A stretch of 32,266 bases of DNA from NCBI GenBank assembly GCA_023413135.1, contig JAEZQK010000065.1:1-32266 (forward strand), written 5' to 3'. This DNA is from Bacillota bacterium (GTDB taxonomy: Bacteria > Bacillota > Clostridia > Christensenellales > Aristaeellaceae). Positions 14,824 to 22,591 of this stretch are shown here, one piece after another (positions within the stretch are counted from its first letter, which is position 1; each line of letters opens with the position of its first letter). A model generated the notes under the pieces. It was not told the origin of the DNA, made no database searches, and saw nothing but the letters and a program-made list of their open reading frames with translations. Position numbers and translations under genes: made by a program.

Positions 14824-16500
14824 ATGCGTCTCACATTGATTGGCATCGCCAGCAAATATATCCACCAAAACCTGGCCCCCTGGTGCCTGAAGGCGGGCTT
14901 GCGCCAATATGGCGTCAAAGCACCATGCCAGGTGCTGGAATTGAACATCAACCAACCTTTCGCCCAAGCGCTGGAATCCTTGATGGCCACAAAGCCACGG
15001 CTCGCAGGCTTTTCCTGCTACATATGGAACATACGCATGGTGCGCTCCCTTATCGCCTGCCTGAAGATTCTATCCCCCCAAACCATCATCGTCCTGGGCG
15101 GACCGGAGGCGGGAAGCCGCCCGGAAAGCATTTTGCAGGAAATTCCCCAGGCGGATTATGTAATCTCCGGGCCGGGGGAGTACGCCTTTGCGGAGCTGTG
15201 CAAGCGCCTTGCCGCGAGCGGGGACATCCGCGATATTCCCGGCCTTACCTTCCGGCTGCCGGAAGGCCTGAAAACGAATCTGCCCGCCCCTTTGCCGCTG
15301 CCGCCGCCATCTCCTTATACAAAGGAGTGCATCCGCCATCTTAACGGCCGCATCGCCTATGTGGAGACCTCCCGGGGCTGCCCCTTCCACTGCTCCTTCT
15401 GCCTGTCGGGGCGGGAAGAGGGCGTATCTTTCCTTTCCCTCACCCAGGCCAAGAAAAATCTGCTGAAAGCCGCAACCTCCGGTGCTAAAACGGTAAAGCT
15501 GGTGGATCGCACCTTCAATTGCCACCGGGAGCGGGCGATGGCGTTGTTCCGTTTTTTGATCAAAAAGCATCAGGAAGGCGTCTTTACGGATGTATGCTTC
15601 CATTTTGAAGTGGCAGCGGACCTTTTTGACGAAAAGATGCTGGCACTTTTGCACAAGGCGCCACCAGGGCTTTTCCAAATGGAAGCGGGATTGCAGAGCT
15701 TTCATGCGAAAACCTTGGAGGCCTGCCAAAGAAAGACCGATGTAAAAAAGCTGATATGGAACATGGGCATGCTTTTTCTAGGTCGGAACATCCATTTGCA
15801 TGCAGACCTTATCGCAGGGTTACCCTTTGAAGATTTTCAAACCTTTGGAAGATCCTTTGACCGGGCTTTCCATCTGAAGGCAAATATGCTGCAGTTGGGT
15901 TTTTTGAAGCTTCTTCCCGGCAGCCGGCTTTGGGAGCAGCGAGAGGAATACGGAATCCTGTATAATCCCGAGCCGCCTTATGAAATACTGGAAAACAAGT
16001 GGCTCTCTTATCATGATATCTGCCGTCTGAAGCGGTGCGAACAGGCAGTGGAGCGGCTTTATAACAGCAGCAGGTTCCGCTTCACCTTGGGACTGGCAGA
16101 AAATGTCAGCAGCCTTAAACCCTTTGAGCTATTCTGCCGTCTTGGCGACCTGATTGCGGACCAGCCGGGAATACTTTCACAGGAACGGCTGGCTGAACTG
16201 GCTTTCTCCTTCTTTGCCAGCCTGCCCAATATGCGCCGGGATACCCTGCGGGATACGATGGCCCGGGACTTTTTGGTCAGCGACAATACAGGCCGTCTGC
16301 CTGGCTGCCTGGAAGTGCCCGATCCGCGGCTGAAAAAGGCCCTGGCAGCGCTGCGCCGGGAATACCCCCCGGGGGCGAAGCTGGGGGCCTGCATCCTGTA
16401 TTGCCATGGTGAAAACCTGCTATGGGCAGACTACTCCCGGCGCGATCCCGTGACGGGAGAATATGCCAGCCTATTTAAGTCCCTTGACCGTTTTCTCTAG
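14824..16500 (+). CDS. Radical SAM protein with N-terminal B12-binding-like domain and C-terminal DUF4080-like region
   Basis: 558 residues. Residues 1-140 resemble a cobalamin-binding fold (ASKYIHQNLAPWCLKAGLRQ, then IIVLGGPEAG), but the DxHxxG motif that coordinates cobalt is not visible. Next comes the radical SAM core with the 4Fe-4S motif CPFHCSFC in SRGCPFHCSFCLSGREEG. The last ~190 residues look like the DUF4080 tail of this group. It should cleave SAM reductively to a 5'-deoxyadenosyl radical; the substrate is unknown. I start at the ATG at 14824, with GGAGG five bases upstream and the promoter at 14755-14784; an in-frame extension to 14629 would begin before that promoter. Its 3' end overlaps the converging VanZ-like gene by 26 bp. 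Confidence 0.88.
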   Translation: MRLTLIGIASKYIHQNLAPWCLKAGLRQYGVKAPCQVLELNINQPFAQALESLMATKPRLAGFSCYIWNIRMVRSLIACLKILSPQTIIVLGGPEAGSRPESILQEIPQADYVISGPGEYAFAELCKRLAASGDIRDIPGLTFRLPEGLKTNLPAPLPLPPPSPYTKECIRHLNGRIAYVETSRGCPFHCSFCLSGREEGVSFLSLTQAKKNLLKAATSGAKTVKLVDRTFNCHRERAMALFRFLIKKHQEGVFTDVCFHFEVAADLFDEKMLALLHKAPPGLFQMEAGLQSFHAKTLEACQRKTDVKKLIWNMGMLFLGRNIHLHADLIAGLPFEDFQTFGRSFDRAFHLKANMLQLGFLKLLPGSRLWEQREEYGILYNPEPPYEILENKWLSYHDICRLKRCEQAVERLYNSSRFRFTLGLAENVSSLKPFELFCRLGDLIADQPGILSQERLAELAFSFFASLPNMRRDTLRDTMARDFLVSDNTGRLPGCLEVPDPRLKKALAALRREYPPGAKLGACILYCHGENLLWADYSRRDPVTGEYASLFKSLDRFL

Positions 16501-16876
16501 GCTTCTTCCCTTTCCGGATCGCCTTTGCGATGTAGTGCAGCAGCGTATAGGCGACCCCGAACGCCAGCACGCCCCACATGCCCATGGCGATGTCCGACAG
16601 CTCCATGTTGCCCGTATGGGTCACAGCCTGGCCAATCTCAATAGCAAAGGCCAGCGTGCCCATCACGGTCAGGGTATACACCCAGGCGACGGCGTTGGGA
16701 CGCAGCTTTGCAAACAGCCAGCGCACCACAAGAAAAAGCAGAAATCCCGCAATGCCCATCACCAGAAAATGAAGCTGCTTGTCACTTAAATACAGCTCAA
16801 AGCTATCATTGATATGCAGCAGAAAATCATGGGCCTTGGCCACCAGATCCACGACGAAATATAAAAAGTCCTTCAT
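16475..16876 (-). CDS. VanZ-like membrane protein
   Basis: 133 residues with about four hydrophobic segments. The pattern DKQLHFLVMG, later AFAIEIGQAV, then MELSDIAMGMWGVLAFG recalls the VanZ-like family (DKxxHF ... E-x2-Q ... D-x2-x-N-x2-G). VanZ itself confers low-level teicoplanin resistance, but most homologues have no known role. AAAGGATAAGCCC precedes the ATG. It converges with and overlaps the radical SAM gene (26 bp) and diverges from the GT-C-like gene across 82 bp. Confidence 0.6.
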   Translation of the reverse strand: MKDFLYFVVDLVAKAHDFLLHINDSFELYLSDKQLHFLVMGIAGFLLFLVVRWLFAKLRPNAVAWVYTLTVMGTLAFAIEIGQAVTHTGNMELSDIAMGMWGVLAFGVAYTLLHYIAKAIRKGKKPRENGQGT

Positions 16877-16904
16877 GGGCTTATCCTTTCTTCACGGCTG
16901 TTTC

Positions 16905-16917
16905 CGTTGATTCAACG
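16905..16917. promoter_or_regulatory. 13-bp palindrome between divergent genes (possible operator)
   Basis: CGTTGATTCAACG is a perfect inverted repeat (6+1+6) in the 82-bp gap between the VanZ-like and GT-C-like genes. A further direct repeat, AAACCGG, lies beside it (16922 and 16943 regions). No clear -35/-10 pair was seen, so the operator role is a guess. Confidence 0.3.
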
Positions 16918-16958
16918 ATCAAAAACCGGCAAACCCTGCCATAAACCGGAGGAGTGCC

Positions 16959-18179
16959 ATGCGGCAAACATTGTCCGTCTACCATGTACTTAAACAGCGC
17001 CGTGGAGAGATTCTGGGGTTTACTTCCTTGCTTCTTTTGTGGCGGCTGTGCCTGATGGCGCTGGCCATTGATCCCTTGGCCCACGATCCCCAGGATTCCT
17101 ACACCCTGCAGGCGCTGGCCTGGCGGATGGGCCAAATGCACATCACGCCAAGCAAGCTGAGTTTCGACCTGGAACTGGCTGTATATAACGGCAAGCTATA
17201 TATGAGCTTTCCCCCGGTGCCTACGATTCCCCTGTGGATTTTGACCTTTTTTTGCGACTGGGCCACACCCAACCATATCGTCAATCTTGCCTATTTCCTG
17301 TCGAGCTACCTTGTGGGCTATTCCCTGTGCCGCCGTCTAAACAAGGCGGATGGCCCCGCTGCCGCCTGGGCCGCCTTTTTGGTGGCCGGCTGCAATCTTT
17401 TGAACATATGCTGGTTTGGCGGCGTATGGTACCAGGCCCAGGCACTTTCCTTTCTGCTGACACTGTGTGCATTCCGGCTTCTTCTTTGCAAGACCCCCGC
17501 TGCTTTAAGCGCCGGGCTGTGCTGTCTGGCATTGGCGGTAGGCTGCCGCCCCTTTCAGGCGGTGTACGTTGTGCCGGGGCTATGGATGGCTTACCGGAAT
17601 ATTCAAAAAAGGGAGAAGGCCGCCCCGGTGCAGGCGCTTTTGCGTTTACTGCCCTTATGCATTTTCCCCCTTGCCATCGCCGTCGGTTACGGCTTGTACA
17701 ATCTGGCCCGGTTCGGCTCCTTCTTTGAGTTCGGCCATACCTATCTGCCGGAGTTTCAGGAGTACGGCCCTCAGTTTTCCTTGGATTATCTTCCCCAAAA
17801 CATAGAAAACGTGTTACGCCTGCCCTGGTTCACGGAGGGGAGGCTATATTTCCCCTATTTTAACGGATTTGCGTTTTACCTTGTGAACCCCCTGTTCCTG
17901 ATAGCATCCGGTGCGGTTTTGAGCGGCCTTATGAAGAAACGGTTCAGAGCGCTGGATACCATGCTGGCCCTATGTCTTGTTCTGCATTTTTTCCTTCTTC
18001 TCCTGCACCGCACCTTCGGGGGCTGGCAGTTTGGGACACGGTATTTGATCGACCTGTGCCCGGCACTCTTTTACATTACGCTGCGCCACCCCAACAAGTC
18101 CAAGCTGATGGTGGGGGCCGTCATGGTATGGGGCGTTCTTATCAACCTGTACGGCGGGCTGCTTTTCCATTTGACATAA
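16959..18179 (+). CDS. Polytopic membrane protein, GT-C glycosyltransferase-like
   Basis: 406 residues with roughly ten transmembrane segments. After the first helix, an extracytoplasmic loop holds acidic residues (DPLAHDPQDSY), and VYNGKLYMSFPPVPTIPLWI resembles the G-K-x-Y-x-x-F-P-P motif of lipid-linked-sugar (GT-C, PMT/ArnT-like) glycosyltransferases. Such enzymes transfer a sugar from a polyprenyl-phosphate donor outside the membrane. A conserved His/Arg-rich segment near the C-terminus (LLHRTFGGWQFGTRYLIDLC) fits the same group. GGAGGAGTGCC precedes the ATG. No glycan operon surrounds it, so the acceptor is unknown; GT-C membership is moderate-confidence inference. Confidence 0.65.
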   Translation: MRQTLSVYHVLKQRRGEILGFTSLLLLWRLCLMALAIDPLAHDPQDSYTLQALAWRMGQMHITPSKLSFDLELAVYNGKLYMSFPPVPTIPLWILTFFCDWATPNHIVNLAYFLSSYLVGYSLCRRLNKADGPAAAWAAFLVAGCNLLNICWFGGVWYQAQALSFLLTLCAFRLLLCKTPAALSAGLCCLALAVGCRPFQAVYVVPGLWMAYRNIQKREKAAPVQALLRLLPLCIFPLAIAVGYGLYNLARFGSFFEFGHTYLPEFQEYGPQFSLDYLPQNIENVLRLPWFTEGRLYFPYFNGFAFYLVNPLFLIASGAVLSGLMKKRFRALDTMLALCLVLHFFLLLLHRTFGGWQFGTRYLIDLCPALFYITLRHPNKSKLMVGAVMVWGVLINLYGGLLFHLT

Positions 18180-18217
18180 TAAAGCGCAATTTCCCGGTTT
18201 CATTTTCAGTTCCGCCA

Positions 18218-18226
18218 TGGTATAAT
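18218..18226 (+). promoter_or_regulatory. Extended -10 promoter of the rubredoxin gene
   Basis: TGG-TATAAT forms an extended -10 element about 50 bp before the start codon. No convincing -35 box is visible, which is usual for extended -10 promoters. Confidence 0.6.
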
Positions 18227-18278
18227 CAGGAAGAAGAGGGGGATGACCTCTCCAACCTAAAAACGGAGGTACAAGCAC

Positions 18279-18437
18279 ATGGATATTTACGTCTGCACCG
18301 TTTGCGGCTATGTCTATGATCCCGCTGTGGGCGATCCCGACAATGGCCTGGAGCCCGGTGTTCCCTTTGAAGACCTGCCCGAAACCTTTGAATGCCCCGT
18401 GTGCGGCGTGGGCAAGGATATGTTCGAAAAACAGTAA
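18279..18437 (+). CDS. Rubredoxin
   Basis: 52 residues, the standard rubredoxin size. Two knuckles, CTVCGYVYDP (6-15) and CPVCGVGKD (39-47), supply the four cysteines of a single mononuclear iron site. The middle has the usual PDNG and PGxPFEDLP segments. It is a small cytoplasmic one-electron carrier in anaerobes, commonly feeding rubrerythrins, superoxide reductases or flavoproteins in oxidative-stress defence. GGAGG lies nine bases before the ATG. It is a single-gene unit with its own extended -10 promoter and terminator. Confidence 0.96.
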   Translation: MDIYVCTVCGYVYDPAVGDPDNGLEPGVPFEDLPETFECPVCGVGKDMFEKQ

Positions 18438-18462
18438 CCTCCGGCCAAATACCGCCAATAAG

Positions 18463-18507
18463 GCCCGGGAGACACTTTCCGATGGAAAATGCCTCCCGGG
18501 CTTTTTT
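18463..18507 (+). terminator. Rho-independent terminator of rubredoxin
   Basis: GCCCGGGAG (18463-18471) pairs with CTCCCGGGC (18493-18501). An inner stem CTTTCC/GGAAAA lies between, and TTTTTT follows (18502-18507). The T run reaches the stop codon of the converging glycosylase gene; on the minus strand the same stem has only a weak tail. Confidence 0.9.
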
Positions 18508-19039
18508 ATTTCTTTACCGAATTATCCACAAACCGCCAGGGGATCTCCTTCCAGGGCGAGGCGGCGTAATCGATGCCCACTCTGGGCAGTGTTTTGATAT
18601 CCGGGCGGAAGCCGTCGTCCTCCAGCCACATTTCTTCCCCATGGATAAGGTCCAGCCCGTTTTGGCGTTTGGTGATGGAAAAGGCCTTCGTCCACTTGGC
18701 CGGGCCGTCAAGGGGTGGGTGCAAGGCCCGCACCAGCACGGCCTGGGGCACATCCTTTTCCCCCGTCACCACATTGAACAGCCAGTGCAGCCCGTAGATC
18801 AGGTACACATAGCTGATGCCGCCTGCCTCGTAAAGCTTCGCACAGCGATCCGTTTTGCCGTGGCGGGCATGGCAGGCCATATCTTCCGCTCCCCGGTAGG
18901 CCTCCGCCTCCAGGATACGCCCCCGAAGCACCGTGCCGTCGTCCATGCATTTGCAGATCAGCTTGCCCACCATTTGGGGCGCCGCTTTCAGCACATCCTG
19001 GCGGTAAAAGTCTTCCCCCAAGCGCCGGCTGCCCATCAT
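18506..19039 (-). CDS. mpg: DNA-3-methyladenine glycosylase, AAG/MPG family
   Basis: 177 residues, typical of bacterial AAG-type enzymes. RILEAEAYRG (41-50) carries the likely catalytic Glu46 and the intercalating Tyr48 region, HARHGKTDR matches the conserved H-x-R-x-G-x-T-x-R segment, and SYVYLIYGLHWLFNVV (76-91) is the family hallmark. It excises alkylated or deaminated purines (3-methyladenine, hypoxanthine) in base-excision repair. I start it at the ATG whose ATGA overlaps the DUF1667 stop codon, indicating translational coupling to that gene. It is the last gene of the oxidoreductase operon that begins at 22144. Confidence 0.93.
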   Translation of the reverse strand: MMGSRRLGEDFYRQDVLKAAPQMVGKLICKCMDDGTVLRGRILEAEAYRGAEDMACHARHGKTDRCAKLYEAGGISYVYLIYGLHWLFNVVTGEKDVPQAVLVRALHPPLDGPAKWTKAFSITKRQNGLDLIHGEEMWLEDDGFRPDIKTLPRVGIDYAASPWKEIPWRFVDNSVKK

Positions 19040-19389
19040 TCCACCGTTTTGGTGGCGATCACGGGTACGCCGCTTAAGCACACATTTTCCAATACAACCT
19101 GCCCCATATGGATGGGCGGATCAAGCTTCAGCGAGCGGATTTCCCGCATGCAATCCGCGATGTCACTTTTCGGGATAGGCATCTTTGTCTTCACGCTCAG
19201 CGGCATGCGGCGGCCGTTTACTGGCACTACCGCGGTGATCATGCGCTGGGGCGCGATGCTCTCCTGTTTTCCATATACCTCGCCCCGCTTGCAGCCATTG
19301 CCGGTGATGGAAACCACCTTTCCATCCTCGATGGTAACCTCCATCCGGCAGCCCACGGGGCAGCTGATGCACGTAATCAATTGTTTCAT
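19036..19389 (-). CDS. DUF1667 protein
   Basis: 117 residues. The N-terminal cysteines CISCPVGC and the later NGCKRGEVYG (C-x2-C-x3-C...C) suggest a metal or Fe-S site. The C-terminal half (RRMPLSVKTKMPIPKSDI and downstream) is the conserved DUF1667 body. Proteins of this family are regularly encoded after GlpA-like and FAD-dependent oxidoreductase genes, as here, and may be a third subunit of that complex. The start is the second ATG (19389), seven bases after GGGGG; another ATG lies two codons upstream. It follows the FAD oxidoreductase gene by 15 bp and overlaps the glycosylase start by 4 bp. Confidence 0.88.
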   Translation of the reverse strand: MKQLITCISCPVGCRMEVTIEDGKVVSITGNGCKRGEVYGKQESIAPQRMITAVVPVNGRRMPLSVKTKMPIPKSDIADCMREIRSLKLDPPIHMGQVVLENVCLSGVPVIATKTVE

Positions 19390-19404
19390 ATACATACCCC
19401 CATA

Positions 19405-20691
19405 TTAAGGCACGATTTCCACTGTGATATCGTTTTGCGGCAGTGCCTTTATCGCCTTCTCCGAAAGGGTGACCACGGCCATTTCGCCGGGCGTCAGGAT
19501 ACGGCTTTTCTTGCGCAGCACGTCCTGATCATTACAGCGTACCACTATCGTTGCGTTTTCAAACACCTTGGCGGGCCGGAACATGATATCCACCGGCGGA
19601 GCAGCTTCCCCCTCCGCTATCAGATGCAGCTTTTGGGGAACGGCACCCCGGACGCCCGCGCCGTCCAGAACGTTCACCACAGGGCTTGACGGCTTCTTCC
19701 CCTTAACATAATCGGCAGCCGCCTTTCCGGCCCGCAAGCTTTCGGCGCTGACATGGTCCACCAGATCATGCACGTGCAGCACGTTCCCGCAGGCAAAGAT
19801 CCCCGGCACGCTTGTTTGAAGCGTATCGTCCACCACCGCGCCGGAGGTCACGGGAGACAGCTTTACGTTCGCGCCTTCGCTCAGCTCGTTTTCCGGGATC
19901 AGGCCCACCGACAAAAGAAGTGTGTCGCAGTCAAAATCCTTTTCCGTGCCGGGAATGGGGTTGCGGTTTTCATCCACCCTGGCCACGGTAACGCCTGTAA
20001 GCCTGTCACGGCCCCTGATATCCACCACAGTGTGGCTGAGCATCAGAGGGATATCAAAATCCTGCAAGCATTGCACAATGTTGCGGTTCAGGCCGCTGGA
20101 AAAAGGCATGATCTCCACGCAGGCCAGTACCTTGGCACCCTGCAGCGTCATGCGCCTGGCCATGATGAGGCCGATATCCCCGGAGCCCAGGATCAGCACA
20201 CGCTTTCCGACCATATAGCCTTCCAGGTTCACGAACTTTTGCGCGGTGCCGGCAGAAAAGATGCCCGCGCACCTGGTGCCCGGCGTAGCCAGCGCACCCC
20301 TTGGCCGTTCCCTGCAGCCCATGGCCAGCACGATGGCCCCGGCTTTATACACCTGCAAGCCATGCTCCCGGCTGATGGCGGTAACGGTATGGTCCTCCTC
20401 CACAGACAGTACAGTAGTTCCGCACTGTACAGGAATACCAAGCTCCAGCGCCTTGTCGATGTCCCGCTGGGCGTATTCCGGGCCGGTCAGTTCTTCTTTA
20501 AAGCGGTGGAGGCCAAACCCGTTATGGATGCACTGGCGCAGGATTCCGCCGGGATTCTCCTCCCGCTCCAGTATCAGCAGGTTGTCTATCCCGGCCTCCC
20601 GGACGGCGATGGCGGCGGCCAGCCCCGCCGGGCCGGCGCCGACAACAAGTACATTCACCTGAATCGTATCATTTCTCATTTGCTCAGTCAT
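19405..20691 (-). CDS. FAD/NAD(P)-dependent oxidoreductase (GlpA-operon type)
   Basis: 428 residues. An FAD-binding Rossmann motif VVGAGPAGLAAAIA (16-29) and a second dinucleotide-binding motif RVLILGSGDIGLIMARR (mid-protein) show a two-dinucleotide-binding flavoprotein. PGGILRQCIHNGFG and MGCRERPRGAL are typical of the group paired with GlpA-like proteins and DUF1667. A C-terminal GIFACGNVLHVHDLVD closes the FAD domain. It probably passes electrons between NAD(P)H and the partner GlpA-like subunit. I start it at the ATG at 20691 with GGAGG nine bases upstream; this overlaps the preceding gene by 8 bp. Confidence 0.88.
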   Translation of the reverse strand: MTEQMRNDTIQVNVLVVGAGPAGLAAAIAVREAGIDNLLILEREENPGGILRQCIHNGFGLHRFKEELTGPEYAQRDIDKALELGIPVQCGTTVLSVEEDHTVTAISREHGLQVYKAGAIVLAMGCRERPRGALATPGTRCAGIFSAGTAQKFVNLEGYMVGKRVLILGSGDIGLIMARRMTLQGAKVLACVEIMPFSSGLNRNIVQCLQDFDIPLMLSHTVVDIRGRDRLTGVTVARVDENRNPIPGTEKDFDCDTLLLSVGLIPENELSEGANVKLSPVTSGAVVDDTLQTSVPGIFACGNVLHVHDLVDHVSAESLRAGKAAADYVKGKKPSSPVVNVLDGAGVRGAVPQKLHLIAEGEAAPPVDIMFRPAKVFENATIVVRCNDQDVLRKKSRILTPGEMAVVTLSEKAIKALPQNDITVEIVP

Positions 20692-22144
20692 GTTGGTCTC
20701 CCTCCAGCGCGGCCTCGGCGATAGTGCCCACCAGCAGGCGGCTTTCACCGCCGCACTTGGTGACCTGTGTATAGGGGATGCCCAATTCCTCCGAAAGGAT
20801 CGCAAGCACCCTGGGGCTGCAAAAGCCCCCCTGGCAGCGGCCCATGCCTGCCCTGGTCCGGCGCTTCACCCCATCGATGGTGCGCGCTCCCACGGGGCGG
20901 CGGATGGCCTCCCGTATCTCCGCCTCGGTGACCTGTTCACACCGGCAGACCAGGCTGCCGTTTTGCGGATTTTCCCGCACCGCCTGCGCACGCTCATGAA
21001 GGTTCATTGCATGAAAGGGCTTGGGCCTTGGGATGGCAGGCAGATATGCCTCTTTTTCCGTGAGTTTAAGCGCCGATGCCACCTGTCCGCCCAGCATTTT
21101 CGCGATGGCGGGAGCGGCGGAAAGCCCCGGGCTTTCAATGCCCAGCGCCTCGAAGGCCATAGGCGCATCCTCCACGGGACCTAACACAAAATCGCCGCTT
21201 AACTCATGGGCGCGGATGCCGGAAAAGGTAGTGATAGTCCCCCTGGGCGAGGCATTCTTCCAGGTAAGATGCGCTTTTTCCAGCACCGTTTTCAGCCCCA
21301 TGGCGGTGGTGGCGGTATCCGCGTCGTCATCGATATCCTCGGCGGAGGGACCCAGTAGCAAATTCCCGTGCACCGTGGGGCTGACCAGTATGCCCTTGCC
21401 CATTTTGGTCGGGCACTGGAACATGGTGTGCGAAAACGGCAAATGCGCCATTCTGTCCATAAGGTAATACTCGCCCCGGCGCGGGATGATGGTATATTTT
21501 TTCCCGGAAATCATGTTGTGCAGCTTGGCGGAATGTGTCCCTGCGCAATTGATGACGGCGCGGGCGGTAAATTCCCCCCGGTTGGTCAGAACATGCCATA
21601 CTTCGCCATCCCGGAAGAGATCTTGCACTTCTGTTTCCATATAAAATGAAGCGCCGTTTCGCGCCGCGTGGTCCGCCAGCGCAAAGCTCAATTCATAGGG
21701 GCTGGTCAGCCCGCTGGTTTCCGCCAGCAGCGCTCCCGCCACTTCGGGATTGGTGTTGGGCTCCAGCGCCAGCACCTCCTGCGTGGACAAGAGCCTAAGG
21801 CCCGGCACGCCGTTTTGAATTCCCTGATCGTACAATTCCTTCAGGGTGTGCATATCCTCCTGCGCAAACCCCAGCACCAGCGCGCCAGGTTGCGCATAGG
21901 GCGCTCCCAGCGTTTTGCATAAGTCCGGATACATTTTCGCGCCTTCTACATTCAACCGGGCCTTGAGCGTTCCAGGCTTGGCATCGAATCCGGCATGAAC
22001 GATGCCGCTGTTGGCTTTGCTGGCGCCTTCCGCCACGTCGGCCATCCGCTCCAGGACAGCAATGCTTCCATGATAGCGTGACAATTCGCGCGCAACTGCG
22101 CATCCCACCACGCCGGCGCCGATGATCAAAACATCCAAGTGCAA
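20684..22144 (-). CDS. GlpA-like FAD-dependent oxidoreductase with C-terminal [2Fe-2S] BFD-like domain
   Basis: 486 residues. The DAO-type flavin domain starts VLIIGAGVVGCAVARELSRY, with SKANSGIVHAGFDAKPGTLK as a further match to anaerobic glycerol-3-phosphate dehydrogenase-like proteins. A GIRAHELSGDFVLG segment lies later in that domain. The last ~90 residues hold CRCEQVTEAEIREAI and GMGRCQGGFC, a four-cysteine BFD-like iron-sulfur module. No glycerol kinase or facilitator gene is nearby, so glycerol 3-phosphate as substrate is unproven; 2-hydroxyacids are an alternative. The start is a TTG after a weak GGGG; the protein begins right at the flavin-binding strand, leaving little room for another start. 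First gene of the four-gene unit. Confidence 0.87.
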   Translation of the reverse strand: MHLDVLIIGAGVVGCAVARELSRYHGSIAVLERMADVAEGASKANSGIVHAGFDAKPGTLKARLNVEGAKMYPDLCKTLGAPYAQPGALVLGFAQEDMHTLKELYDQGIQNGVPGLRLLSTQEVLALEPNTNPEVAGALLAETSGLTSPYELSFALADHAARNGASFYMETEVQDLFRDGEVWHVLTNRGEFTARAVINCAGTHSAKLHNMISGKKYTIIPRRGEYYLMDRMAHLPFSHTMFQCPTKMGKGILVSPTVHGNLLLGPSAEDIDDDADTATTAMGLKTVLEKAHLTWKNASPRGTITTFSGIRAHELSGDFVLGPVEDAPMAFEALGIESPGLSAAPAIAKMLGGQVASALKLTEKEAYLPAIPRPKPFHAMNLHERAQAVRENPQNGSLVCRCEQVTEAEIREAIRRPVGARTIDGVKRRTRAGMGRCQGGFCSPRVLAILSEELGIPYTQVTKCGGESRLLVGTIAEAALEGDQHD

Positions 22145-22209
22145 TTAAATCGCCCCAATTCTTCCGCAAATCAGTACCCAGAAACAGCAGAAAAGGTATC
22201 TGCGCATTT

Positions 22210-22218
22210 ATTGTAGCA
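22210..22218 (-). promoter_or_regulatory. Possible extended -10 promoter of the GlpA-like operon
   Basis: On the minus strand TGC-TACAAT forms an extended -10 about 65 bp before the TTG start. No good -35 box was found. Confidence 0.4.
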
Positions 22219-22271
22219 CAGTCACATGCTGCACACCATGGGCATTTCGCCAAAAACACGCACAAACGCGC

Positions 22272-22324
22272 GCGAAAAAATGATAGGTTGCGCAGATTTG
22301 TGGAAAATACCGATCATTTTTCGC
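22272..22324. repeat. Inverted repeat and AT-rich intergenic region between divergent units
   Basis: GCGAAAAAATGAT (22272-22284) faces ATCATTTTTCGC (22313-22324), an inverted repeat broken by one extra A, with a 28-bp spacer. The 447-bp gap 22145-22591 is otherwise AT-rich. It has a direct repeat ATTTTATACATT (22325-22336 and 22416-22427) and the two promoters listed separately, and no convincing gene. An ATG at 22468 opens only a 21-codon frame without a ribosome binding site. Confidence 0.45.
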
Positions 22325-22442
22325 ATTTTATACATTCTGCATATAACATCTCAGCATTTTTGTGTATCATGCCAGCTTGCGTCTTTCACTTGTTGTTGAG
22401 CCGAATTTACTTACAATTTTATACATTATAAAACTATCCGCG

Positions 22443-22451
22443 TGGTATAAT
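22443..22451 (+). promoter_or_regulatory. Extended -10 promoter of the secreted-protein gene
   Basis: TGG-TATAAT (22443-22451) is an extended -10 element. Predicted transcription starts near 22458, giving a leader of about 135 nt before the ATG at 22592. No convincing -35 box. Confidence 0.5.
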
Positions 22452-22591
22452 CTTACGTATGGACCATGGATGCTTTGAAACAATTACCTGTACAGTTCGA
22501 TCAATATATGGATGACAAGGAAAGATATTGAATATACAATACCATTGACTATATTGCTTGTATGCGATATGGAGAAAGAAAGGAGATTCCT

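Noticed and set aside
19753..20724. 323-codon plus-strand frame opposite the FAD oxidoreductase
   Set aside because: Antisense of a gene with clear Rossmann motifs; no ribosome binding site and no recognisable domain.
22468..22533. 21-codon leader peptide before the secreted protein
   Set aside because: No ribosome binding site, and no runs of regulatory codons or attenuator hairpin follow.
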